Below are positions 34,809-42,612 of a DNA stretch of 64,000 bases, piece by piece. Position 1 is the stretch's first letter; each line of letters opens with the position of its first letter. The DNA is from Streptomyces sp. NBC_00490. GTDB lineage: Bacteria > Actinomycetota > Actinomycetes > Streptomycetales > Streptomycetaceae. Where the stretch lies: positions 3,410,001 to 3,474,000 of the forward strand of contig NZ_CP107869.1 in NCBI RefSeq assembly GCF_036013645.1. Direction: 5' to 3'. Under the pieces are notes generated by a model. The model did not search any database, had not been told where the DNA came from, and saw nothing but the letters and a program-made list of their open reading frames with translations. The translations under genes were made by a program, and so were the position numbers.

Positions 34809-34843
34809 CGAGGGGCGTCCACCCGCGTGGTGGACGCCCCTCG
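34809..34843 (+). terminator. Hairpin after glnII
   Basis: CGAGGGGCGTCCACC and GGTGGACGCCCCTCG form a perfect 15-bp stem with a 5-base loop, 20 bp after the glnII stop. Confidence 0.85.
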
Positions 34844-34877
34844 GTGCGTTGTCAGTGGGACATGCGAAGGTAGGGGC

Positions 34878-35798
34878 ATGGAGATCGACGGGGGCCCGCT
34901 CGACATCAAGGTCCACACGGAGAACAACGAGACACACACCCGGATTTCGGCCGCGCGCCTGCGTGAGCTGGTGCACCGGATCGGGGGCAGCGGCGATCAC
35001 TTCCTGATCGTGCAGCGGATACCGGACCGGCCGGCGGTGTTCATCCAGGTCGCCCACTCACCGGGTGGGGTCTACGAGTTCCAGCACCGCACCGGCTCCG
35101 TCCCCCACATGTGGGTGACCGAGGTGACGGACCCGGACCTCGTCGCGGACGTGATGGCGCGCTGGGCACGGCAGGAGCAGGACTGGGACGCCTCGGTCAC
35201 CTGGCAGCGCGACGAGCTCGCGGCGCCCCAGGAGGTGCCCCCGCCCGACCCGGAGGTCGCCGCGCAGGCCGAGACGTATGTGCGCGAGACGCTCGCCGAC
35301 GGCTATCTCGGCATCGAGGAGATCATCCGCGAGACCGTGTACATGGTGGAGGACCGGCTCACCACCGCCCAGGCCCGCCCGATCGTCGAGCGGCTGTGGC
35401 TGGAGCGGGTCGAGGAGCAGGAGACCTGGTCGGGGCCGACCGACCCGGACCGCCTGGAGCGGGCGTTCGCCGCGCTGGAGAGCGACGGCATCGTCGCGCG
35501 GGAGAACTTCACCTGCTGCGGCGGCTGCGGGAAGGCGGAGATCGGCGCCGAGATGGCGGACGCGGGCGCCCGGGGCTTCGTCTTCTTCCACTACCAGTGC
35601 ACCCGCAGCGCGGCCGAGCACGACGAACTCACCCTCTACTACGGAGACATCGACAACAGCCCGGAGGCCACCGCCGCCGTGGGCCGCAAGATCGTCGCCG
35701 CTCTCGAGGCCGCCGGGTTGTCCACGGAGTGGGACGGCAGTCCGGACAAGACCATCACCGTCACTCCCCTGGTCTGGCGCAAACGCCTGGTGGGGTGA
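34878..35798 (+). CDS. DUF6891-like protein with a Cys cluster
   Basis: This is a 306-residue soluble protein. An N-terminal domain (residues 1-115, ending near TWQRDELAAPQE) is joined by a Pro-rich linker to a domain found alone in other proteins (about 130-306: YVRETLADGYLGIEEIIRET). That second domain contains FTCCGGCGKAEI, a CC-X2-C cluster that may bind zinc or be redox active, and FVFFHYQCTRSAAE with a further Cys. The function is unknown. Confidence 0.78.
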   Translation: MEIDGGPLDIKVHTENNETHTRISAARLRELVHRIGGSGDHFLIVQRIPDRPAVFIQVAHSPGGVYEFQHRTGSVPHMWVTEVTDPDLVADVMARWARQEQDWDASVTWQRDELAAPQEVPPPDPEVAAQAETYVRETLADGYLGIEEIIRETVYMVEDRLTTAQARPIVERLWLERVEEQETWSGPTDPDRLERAFAALESDGIVARENFTCCGGCGKAEIGAEMADAGARGFVFFHYQCTRSAAEHDELTLYYGDIDNSPEATAAVGRKIVAALEAAGLSTEWDGSPDKTITVTPLVWRKRLVG

Positions 35799-35857
35799 GG
35801 CACACCACGCTCGATCTCACATCGAGGAAGCGTCCAAGCAGTGAGAGGAGTCTCCTG

Positions 35858-36010
35858 TTGCGGGCCTGTGTCTGCTTCAATGAGCGCATGGCCAGCTTCC
35901 AGAACCCCAGCGCGACAGGTCGCCATGACCTCGAGCCGTTCTGGCCCTCTCGTCAGCACCATGACTTCGACCGGGTGTGTTGCCGCGCGGTGAACGCGCG
36001 GGCCCTCTAA
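35858..36010 (+). CDS. Cysteine-containing leader peptide candidate
   Basis: TTG 35858 follows AGGAG at 7-9 bases and opens a 50-residue frame with Cys4, Cys6 and a Cys41-Cys42 pair (CVCFNER, later HHDFDRVCCRAVNARAL). ATG 35888 inside it could start a 40-residue form. Short Streptomyces leader peptides often share an H-x-D-x-x-R-x-C-C-like end. Consecutive Cys codons in such peptides are used for attenuation by ribosome stalling. It lies 88 bp before a winged-helix regulator gene. Confidence 0.55.
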   Translation: MRACVCFNERMASFQNPSATGRHDLEPFWPSRQHHDFDRVCCRAVNARAL

Positions 36011-36097
36011 AGCCGTACACCCCTTCGGCCTTCGGCCAGCGCGCAGTCGACGTACGTCCACCGACGAACCTCCTCGCGCGAAAAGAGCTGACTTCTC

Positions 36098-36661
36098 ATG
36101 GCGACCACTCGTTCCCTGTCCACCGCCCCTCTCCCCACCCCTTCCGAGAGCGGCGCACGGCATCGGCTCCGGGCCGTCGGCCCGGACGACGTCCCCGGCG
36201 TGGTGGACTTCCTGCCGCCCGGCGCCACCTGGCTGCCCGCTCCGCAGCACACCCTGCCCACCCTGCCGGGCCAGCCGCCGATGATCGGCTACCTGGTGCT
36301 CGTCCCGGCCGACCAGCAGCCGCCGCTGCTGCCGGACCCGGCGGGCCGGGCCGGCGAGGCCGACGGCGACCCGCTCGTCCGGATCGACACCGTGCAGCGC
36401 ACCGCCGAGGTGAACGGCGCGGAACTCGACCTCACCTACCTGGAGTTCGAACTCCTCGCCCATCTCGTCGCGCACCCGCACCGGGTGCACACCCGCGACC
36501 AGCTGGTCACCACGGTGTGGGGCTACGGACATGTGGGCGACGGCCGTACCGTCGACGTCCACATCGCCCGGCTGCGCCGCAAGCTGGGCGCCGAGAACCG
36601 CCAGGCCATCCAGACGATCCGCCGGGTCGGCTACAAGTACTCCCCGCCGACCGGGCGCTGA
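36098..36661 (+). CDS. OmpR-type winged-helix regulator lacking a receiver domain
   Basis: This is a 187-residue protein. The C-terminal Trans_reg_C winged helix (about residues 95-185) is complete: LDLTYLEFELLAHLVAHPHR, RDQLVTTVWGYGHVGDGRTV and RRKLGAENRQAIQTIRRVGY. The N-terminal part (1-90) is Pro/Ala-rich and has no phosphoacceptor Asp or receiver motifs. It is therefore not a canonical response regulator and has no kinase partner adjacent. Activity may be set by abundance or an unknown ligand. The ribosome site (AAAGAG) is weak. Confidence 0.88.
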   Translation: MATTRSLSTAPLPTPSESGARHRLRAVGPDDVPGVVDFLPPGATWLPAPQHTLPTLPGQPPMIGYLVLVPADQQPPLLPDPAGRAGEADGDPLVRIDTVQRTAEVNGAELDLTYLEFELLAHLVAHPHRVHTRDQLVTTVWGYGHVGDGRTVDVHIARLRRKLGAENRQAIQTIRRVGYKYSPPTGR

Positions 36662-36730
36662 CGGCACCGGCCCTCTGCTGACGGCAGAGATCCGTCCCGT
36701 ACGGCCGCTTCGGCGGGCAGAGTCTGTGAC

Positions 36731-37756
36731 ATGAGACTTCTGGTGCTGGGTGGTACGGAGTTCGCGGGACGGGCCGTCGTCGAGGCGGCCCTCGGGCGCG
36801 GCTGGGACGCGACCGTCTTCCATCGTGGACGGCACACACCCGTGGCCGGGGTGCGGTCGCTGCACGGCGACCGCACCGCGCCCGACGGGCTCGCCGCACT
36901 GGCCGGGAGCGGCGGCTCCTGGGACGCCGTCGTCGACACCTGGTCGGCGGCGCCGTCCGCGGTGCGCGACGCGGCCCGGCTGCTGCGGGGCCGCGCCGGG
37001 CGGTACGTGTATGTGTCGAGCTGCTCGGTGTACGCCTGGGCGCCGCCCGCCGGTTACACCGAGGACGCTCCCCTGGTGGAGGGCGCCTCGTCCGACGCCG
37101 GGCAGCGCGACTACGCCCGCGACAAGCTGGGCGGCGAGCTGGCCGCGACCGAGGTCTTCGGCGCGGACCGCTCGCTGCTCGTCCGGTCGGGGCTGCTGAT
37201 CGGGCCGTACGAGAACATCGGGCGGCTGCCGTGGTGGCTGACCCGGATCGCGCGCGGCGGTCCGGTGCTGGCGCCCGGACCACGGGACCTGCCGCTCCAG
37301 TACGTCGACGTCCGCGACCTCGCCGAATGGATCCTGGACGGGGTGGAGCGGGAGCTGAGCGGGCCGTACAACCTGATGAGCGAGCGCGGGCACACCACCA
37401 TGGGCGCGCTCCTGGACGCCTGCTCGAAGGTGACCGGGGGCGCCGCCGACCTGCGGTGGACCGACCCGGACGTGGTGCTCGGCGCGGGCATCGAGCCGTG
37501 GACCCAGCTGCCGGTGTGGGTGCCGCCGGGCAGTGATCTGGAGGCCGCGCTGCACAGTGCCGACGTCTCGCGGGCCGTCGGGGCGGGGCTGCGCTGCCGG
37601 CCGGTCGAGGAGACCGTGGCCGACACCTGGAGCTGGCTGCGGGAGATCGGCGGCACCGCGCCCCAGCGGCCCGACCGGCCCGCGGTGGGGCTCGACCCGG
37701 CGGTGGAGGAGAAGGTGCTGGGCCTGGACGGGGGTGTACCCAGCACCACCTCCTGA
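36731..37756 (+). CDS. NAD-dependent epimerase/reductase family protein
   Basis: This is a 341-residue atypical SDR. The dinucleotide motif is LVLGGTEFAGRAVV (residues 4-17), a GGTxFxG variant. YVYVSSCSVYAWAPP gives the Tyr region near residue 100, and VDVRDLAEWILDGVERE and PYNLMSERGHTTMG follow. These match the isoflavone-reductase or chloroplast-RNA-binding-like epimerases widespread in actinobacteria. The substrate is unknown. It is 69 bp downstream of the winged-helix gene on the same strand. Confidence 0.86.
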   Translation: MRLLVLGGTEFAGRAVVEAALGRGWDATVFHRGRHTPVAGVRSLHGDRTAPDGLAALAGSGGSWDAVVDTWSAAPSAVRDAARLLRGRAGRYVYVSSCSVYAWAPPAGYTEDAPLVEGASSDAGQRDYARDKLGGELAATEVFGADRSLLVRSGLLIGPYENIGRLPWWLTRIARGGPVLAPGPRDLPLQYVDVRDLAEWILDGVERELSGPYNLMSERGHTTMGALLDACSKVTGGAADLRWTDPDVVLGAGIEPWTQLPVWVPPGSDLEAALHSADVSRAVGAGLRCRPVEETVADTWSWLREIGGTAPQRPDRPAVGLDPAVEEKVLGLDGGVPSTTS

Positions 37757-37809
37757 CCCGGTGTCCAAGCCCCGTGCCCCGCCCGCCTCCCTCGGCCAGA
37801 CTGGCTGCC

Positions 37810-39075
37810 ATGGACATCGAGACGCAGCGCGACAGCGGTCGCACAGGGGCAAAAGGCATAGGGCGGGCGGCGGTTCGGGGGCTGGCGCTGGCGCTGGTGG
37901 CGCTGCCGGGGGCCGTGCTCTGCTTCACCCTCTCCCTGGTGTCCTTCGCGCTGATCCCGATCGGGGTCGGGATCGTCACCACACCGTGGGTGCTGACCGG
38001 CGTACGGGCGTTCGCGGACTGGCGGCGGGTGCTCGCCGCCGAGTGGGGCGGGGTACGGATCCCGTCGGCGTACCGGCCGATCCCCGAGGGCGCCAACCCG
38101 TGGACGCGCACCTTCGGCATGCTGCGGGACCCGGCGACCTGGCGGGACCTGCGCTGGCTGCCGGTCGACATGACGGCGGGCTATCTCACCGCGCTGCTGC
38201 CGGCCGTGCTCGTGCTCTACCCCCTGGAGGGATTCGCGCTGGCGGCGGGGCTGTGGCGGGTGTTCCCCGACGGGTACTGGTACGGGTTCGTCCCCGTCAC
38301 CGGGCAGGCCTCGGCGCTGGCCGCCGCCGCCCTCGGGCTCGTCATCCTCTTCTTCGGCCACTTCTTCGCACCCCGGGCGCTCCAGGCCCACTTCCGGCTC
38401 ACCAAGGCCGTTCTCGGCGCCAACCAGGGTGAACTCGCCGAGCGGGTCCGGGTGCTGACCGAGACGCGGCGCGACGCGGTGGACACCTCCGCCGCCGAAC
38501 TGCGGCGCATCGAGCGGGATCTGCACGACGGGGCGCAGGCCCGGCTGGTCGCCATGGGCATGGACCTGGGCACCATCGAGATGCTCCTCGACAAGGACCC
38601 GGCGAAGGCCAAGGAACTGCTCGCGCAGGCCCGCAAGTCCTCCGTCGACGCCCTCGCCGAACTGCGCGACCTGGTCCGCGGCATCCATCCGCCGGTGCTC
38701 GCCGAGCGCGGACTCGGGGACGCCGTGAAGGCGTTGGCGCTGCGGCTGCCGCTGCCCTCCGACGTGACGGTGGAGCTGCCCGGGCGGGCGGAGGCGCCGG
38801 TCGAGTCGGCGGCGTACTTCGCGATCAGCGAGATCCTCACCAACGCCGTGAAGCACTCCGGCGCCGACCGGCTCTGGATCGACCTGCACCATGCCGAGGG
38901 CATGCTGCGGATCACCGTCACCGACGACGGCAAGGGCGGTGCGGCGATCGGGGCGGGCTCGGGTCTGGCCGGGGTCGAGCGCCGGCTGGGTACATTCGAC
39001 GGCGTCCTGGCCGTCAGCAGCCCCGCGGGCGGTCCCACCATGGTGACCATGGAGATCCCTTGCGCGTTGTCCTAG
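37810..39075 (+). CDS. Sensor histidine kinase, HisKA_3 type
   Basis: This is a 421-residue membrane kinase of the NarL/LuxR-coupled class. The N-terminal sensor domain has about four membrane segments (residues 25-65 and 120-190). The phosphoacceptor is His239 in RRIERDLHDGAQARLV. The C-terminal ATPase has EILTNAVKHSGADRLW (N box) and VTDDGKGGAAIGAGSGLAGV (G boxes). It overlaps its response regulator by 16 bp, so the two are translationally coupled. The signal is unknown. Confidence 0.94.
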   Translation: MDIETQRDSGRTGAKGIGRAAVRGLALALVALPGAVLCFTLSLVSFALIPIGVGIVTTPWVLTGVRAFADWRRVLAAEWGGVRIPSAYRPIPEGANPWTRTFGMLRDPATWRDLRWLPVDMTAGYLTALLPAVLVLYPLEGFALAAGLWRVFPDGYWYGFVPVTGQASALAAAALGLVILFFGHFFAPRALQAHFRLTKAVLGANQGELAERVRVLTETRRDAVDTSAAELRRIERDLHDGAQARLVAMGMDLGTIEMLLDKDPAKAKELLAQARKSSVDALAELRDLVRGIHPPVLAERGLGDAVKALALRLPLPSDVTVELPGRAEAPVESAAYFAISEILTNAVKHSGADRLWIDLHHAEGMLRITVTDDGKGGAAIGAGSGLAGVERRLGTFDGVLAVSSPAGGPTMVTMEIPCALS

Positions 39076-39713
39076 CCGAAGACCTGTTCCTCCTGCGTGA
39101 CGGACTGGTCCGGCTGCTGGAAGCCCACGGCTTCGAGATCGCCGCGGCCGTCGAGTCCGGCCCCGAGCTCGCCCGCGCGCTGGCCGAGCTGGAGCCGGAC
39201 GTCGCCGTGGTCGACGTACGGCTGCCTCCCACGCACACCGACGAGGGCCTGCAGTGTGCGCTCGACGCCCGCCGGGCGCGGCCCGGGCTTCCCGTGCTGG
39301 TGCTGTCGCAGCACGTGGAGCAGCTGTACGCGCGCGAGCTGCTGGCCGACGGCACCGGCGCGGTGGGGTACCTGCTGAAGGACCGGGTGTTCGACGCGGC
39401 GCAGTTCGTGGACGCCGTGCACCGGGTGGCGGCGGGCGGCACCGCGATGGACCCCCAGGTCATCCAGCAGTTGCTGAGCCGGCGGGCCGCCGCGGACCAG
39501 CCGCTGGGCCGGCTGACCCCGCGGGAGCTGGAGGTGCTGGAGCTGATGGCGCAGGGCCGGTCCAACGCGGCGATCGCGGGACAGCTCGTCGTCACAGAAC
39601 GGGCCATTGCCAAGCACACCTCCAACATCTTCACCAAACTGGACCTCGAGGTGTCGGACGACGACAACCGACGCGTTCTCGCGGTCCTCGCCTATCTGGA
39701 CCAGGGCCGGTGA
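39060..39713 (+). CDS. Response regulator, LuxR/NarL type
   Basis: This is a 217-residue regulator. The receiver domain (residues 1-120) has acidic residues in LAEDLF, the phosphoacceptor Asp52 in VAVVDVRLPP and Lys107 in GYLLKDRVF. The LuxR helix-turn-helix (about 150-210) reads LTPRELEVLELMAQGRSNAA and VVTERAIAKHTSNIFTKLDL. The start is a TTG inside the kinase gene, so expression depends on translation of the kinase. Targets are unknown. Confidence 0.93.
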   Translation: MRVVLAEDLFLLRDGLVRLLEAHGFEIAAAVESGPELARALAELEPDVAVVDVRLPPTHTDEGLQCALDARRARPGLPVLVLSQHVEQLYARELLADGTGAVGYLLKDRVFDAAQFVDAVHRVAAGGTAMDPQVIQQLLSRRAAADQPLGRLTPRELEVLELMAQGRSNAAIAGQLVVTERAIAKHTSNIFTKLDLEVSDDDNRRVLAVLAYLDQGR

Positions 39714-39893
39714 ACGGTTGCTGATTTTCTGTAACCTCCGCTGTTCAGGCGATTGTTGAGGCCCAGCGGCCGAGTAATCCTCTGATTTGTTTGTGAGGCG
39801 ACTGAACACCCGTGGGGTCACGTCCGTATGGAACGACGCCGCTTCACTCCTGTCGGGCGACTCGACGCCCCGCAAGGAAGTCAGAGGAGTTCC

Positions 39894-41465
39894 ATGGGAC
39901 GCAACATTCGCAAACGCCGTACGTCGATGACCGCCAAGGTCGTGGCCGGGTCGGCAGCCCTAGCGCTCGGTGGGGGCGGGCTTGTATGGGCGAACTTCTA
40001 TGCCTCGGCGCATGAGTCGGGGTCCGGTCAGAACCAGGTGAAGGCCGCCGGGGCACAGATCGCCACGATCCAGTGCCCGGACGTCGGCCAGAAGCTGACG
40101 AACGTCCCGAACGGGGCCCGGTCCGGCGTGAGCACGGAGCTGGCGAACCTGGACAAGCAGATCACCGAGGCCTACGCCCGCCTCGCCTCCACGCGCCAAG
40201 CACAGACGAACGACTCGGGGTTCGTGCAGAACGCGATCCTCGGCCCGCTGAAGGACAAGCGGACCGCGGCTCTGGACCGGATCCGGATCAACATCCAGCG
40301 CGCCGGCGGTGCCAACCCCAACCTGGGCCAGCTCGCCGGATGCACCGGAGTACCGGCCGAACAGCCGCAGACCAACGACGGCGAGGCCGGCCAGGACGGC
40401 GGTCAGCAGCAGGACGGCGGCCAGCAGCAAGGCGGCGGTCAGCAGCAAGGTGACGGTCAGCAGCAGGGCGGCGGTCAGCAGCAGGGCGGCGGTCAGCAGC
40501 AAGGCGGCGGCCAGCAGAACGGCCAGGGGGGCAACGGCCCGACGGCCGCCGACTTCGTGGACATCACGCAGGTCCAGGCCAACGCCCAGCTCGGTGTGGG
40601 CGCCAACGGACTCGCCGCCAACGGCCGGTCGGGTTCGCGCGGCACCTTCACCACCAAGTGCGGCACCAACGGGAACGACAACCACAACACGGACAACGTG
40701 ATCGTGGCCCCCGGCGTCTCCAACGGTGCCCACCACCTGCACGACTACGTCGGCAACCAGAGCAACGACGCGTTCGCGAGCGACCAGGAGCTGGCGGCGG
40801 CACAGACCAGCTGCCAGAACCAGGGCGACAAGTCGTCGTACTTCTGGCCGGTGCTGCGCGTGCAGGACGGTTCGCAGGACTTCGACCAGAACGCGGCCGG
40901 CGGTGGCACCGAGGGCAACGTGGGCAAGATCCTCCAGCCCGCGCAGGCGCAGCTGAAGTTCGTCGGCAACAAGAAGGGCAACGTCGTCGCGATGCCGTCG
41001 GCCCTGCGCATCATCACCGGTGACGCCAAGGCGTTCGTCAACGGCAACGCCAACGCCAACGTCAACTGGAGCTGCACAGGCTTCGAGAACAAGGTCCAGC
41101 TGAAGGACAAGTACCCGATCTGCCCGCAGGGCAGCCAGGTGGTGCGCACGACCAACTTCCAGAGCTGCTGGGACGGTCAGAACATCGACAGCGCCAACCA
41201 CCGCACCCACGTGGCGTTCGTCCAGGCGGACGGCACCTGTGCGAACAACTTCAAGGCGATCCCGCAGCTCCAGGTCCGGCTGGTCTACAACGTCCCGGCC
41301 CCGACCATCGAGAACGGGACGGTCGTGAACCCGTACGCGGTGGACTCCTTCCCGGAGAACCTGCACAAGCCGATCACCGACCACAACGACTTCATCAACT
41401 TCTTCTCCGCGAACACGATGAACAAGCTGGTCAAGTGCATCAACACCGGCCAGAAGTGCCAGTGA
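39894..41465 (+). CDS. Secreted DUF1996 protein with a Gln/Gly repeat linker
   Basis: This is a 523-residue exported protein. The N-terminus is [15 protein letters not shown] plus a hydrophobic segment (residues 16-40). A helical Cys-bounded module follows (about 60-160, [10 protein letters not shown] to LAGCTGV). A Gly/Gln-rich linker separates it from the DUF1996 domain (about 235-523). That domain includes [19 protein letters not shown] and [20 protein letters not shown], with several Cys and His. DUF1996 proteins are secreted and of unknown activity. AGAGGAG precedes ATG 39894. Confidence 0.85.
   Translation: MGRNIRKRRTSMTAKVVAGSAALALGGGGLVWANFYASAHESGSGQNQVKAAGAQIATIQCPDVGQKLTNVPNGARSGVSTELANLDKQITEAYARLASTRQAQTNDSGFVQNAILGPLKDKRTAALDRIRINIQRAGGANPNLGQLAGCTGVPAEQPQTNDGEAGQDGGQQQDGGQQQGGGQQQGDGQQQGGGQQQGGGQQQGGGQQNGQGGNGPTAADFVDITQVQANAQLGVGANGLAANGRSGSRGTFTTKCGTNGNDNHNTDNVIVAPGVSNGAHHLHDYVGNQSNDAFASDQELAAAQTSCQNQGDKSSYFWPVLRVQDGSQDFDQNAAGGGTEGNVGKILQPAQAQLKFVGNKKGNVVAMPSALRIITGDAKAFVNGNANANVNWSCTGFENKVQLKDKYPICPQGSQVVRTTNFQSCWDGQNIDSANHRTHVAFVQADGTCANNFKAIPQLQVRLVYNVPAPTIENGTVVNPYAVDSFPENLHKPITDHNDFINFFSANTMNKLVKCINTGQKCQ
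40390..40533 (+). repeat. Short tandem coding repeat (Gln/Gly linker)
   Basis: About seven 18-bp units encode GGQQQG or GDGQQQ variants, with the nucleotide theme GGCGGTCAGCAGCAA. The repeats form the linker between the two domains of the DUF1996 protein. Tandem length changes here would alter linker length without breaking the frame. Confidence 0.8.
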
Positions 41466-41475
41466 GCTAGCTAGC

Positions 41476-41523
41476 GCACGAGAAAGCCGGCGGTGGGAAA
41501 TCCCACCGCCGGCTTTCTCGTGC
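41476..41523. terminator. Perfect 23-bp stem, bidirectional terminator
   Basis: The arms at 41476-41498 and 41501-41523 are exact reverse complements around AA (theme GCACGAGAAAGCCGGCGG). It sits between the DUF1996 gene and the convergent lipoprotein gene. Confidence 0.88.
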
Positions 41524-41529
41524 CCGTGC

Positions 41530-41943
41530 TCAGTGACTGCCGGAGTGCGCGGTGTGGTCCTGGCCCTCCTCGATGTCGCCGCCGAGCGTGGCGCGCAGGG
41601 TGGTCACCGTCTTGGTCTCGCCGACGGCGATCCACTTGCGGCCGACGAGGTAGTGACCGCCGTAGTCCTTGGCCCCGTTGATCCACTCGCGCTGGCCGCG
41701 GTCGGTGGCGAAGGTGGCCAGGATGAACTTGCCGTCGGCGTCGCTCTTGCGGCACGAGGCCTGGCGGATCTCGTCGGCGTCGATCTGGATGGTCGGATCG
41801 CAGCCCACCTCGGCGGCCAGGTGCTCGAGGCTGCCGGTCGCCGTCTCCGGTACCGCGGCCTTGTCGTCGTCGCCACCGGAGCCGCAGCCGGCCAGTACAA
41901 GAGCCGCCGCGGCGACCGCGAGCATCGATCGGGTCAACCTCAT
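41530..41943 (-). CDS. Small secreted lipoprotein
   Basis: This is a 137-residue protein. The signal MRLTRSMLAVAAAALVLAGC contains a perfect lipobox LAGC (Cys20). A Gly/Asp-rich linker and a 110-residue external domain follow, with two more Cys (VGCDPTI and QASCRKS). The domain continues ILATFATDRGQREWINGAK and YLVGRKWIAVGE. It ends in a His-rich tail (DHTAHSGSH). GGAGGAACAG precedes ATG 41943. The function is unknown. Confidence 0.85.
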   Translation of the reverse strand: MRLTRSMLAVAAAALVLAGCGSGGDDDKAAVPETATGSLEHLAAEVGCDPTIQIDADEIRQASCRKSDADGKFILATFATDRGQREWINGAKDYGGHYLVGRKWIAVGETKTVTTLRATLGGDIEEGQDHTAHSGSH

Positions 41944-42053
41944 CTGTTCCTCCGGAACCTTCCCATGGGCCTGGGTGCCCGTCCCCTTCCATACGGCCGC
42001 GGGCCAAGGTGTGCTCAAATCCGCTGTCTCCCTGGGCACACCCGTGCGAGAGT

Positions 42054-42572
42054 ATGCCGGTGAACGAGGACTGGGAACAGCAGATCACGGCCGCCTGGGC
42101 CACCTTCGACGAGTACCCCGAGGAGCGCGCCGCCGAGTTCCGGGCGGTGATCGACGCCCTGGTCGCCGAGCTTCCCGAGGGCAGCCCGGACGGCCCCTTC
42201 GAGCGGGCCTGCGCCTGGGACTCGACCGGACACTCCGACAAGGCGGCCCCGCTGTACCGCGAGGCGCTGGCGCTGGGCCTGAGCGGCTACAAGGGCCGCC
42301 GCGCCAAGATCCAGCTGTCCAGCTCGCTGCGGAACATCGGACAGGCCGAAGAGGGCGTCAAGCTGCTGACACCCGAACTCGACGCCCCTTCGGACGAGTT
42401 GGACGACGCCGTACGAGGGTGTCTGGCCCTGTGCCTGTCCAGCCTCGGCCGGGACCGCGAGGGCCTCTCCCTCGTCCTGGGCGCGCTGGCCCCCCATCTG
42501 CCGCGCTACCAGCGGTCGATGGCCAACTACGCGCGGGCACTGGTCGAGCCGGAGGAACCGTCCGGGAGCTGA
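42054..42572 (+). CDS. TPR-type protein
   Basis: This is a 172-residue soluble helical protein with two to three tetratricopeptide-like units (ACAWDSTGHSDKAAPLYREA, SLRNIGQAEEGVKLLTPEL, LALCLSSLGRDREGLSLVL). Such proteins bind other proteins. It is divergent from the lipoprotein gene and 40 bp upstream of the sigma-like membrane protein gene, so the two may be expressed together. The partner is unknown. Confidence 0.82.
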   Translation: MPVNEDWEQQITAAWATFDEYPEERAAEFRAVIDALVAELPEGSPDGPFERACAWDSTGHSDKAAPLYREALALGLSGYKGRRAKIQLSSSLRNIGQAEEGVKLLTPELDAPSDELDDAVRGCLALCLSSLGRDREGLSLVLGALAPHLPRYQRSMANYARALVEPEEPSGS

Positions 42573-42612
42573 GCCACCCGGACGGTGGTGACCAACCAAC
42601 GATTCGCTCGTT

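Noticed and set aside
40390..40533. Possible CRISPR or satellite array
   Set aside because: The 18-bp units are in frame and encode a Gln/Gly linker. There are no unique spacers.
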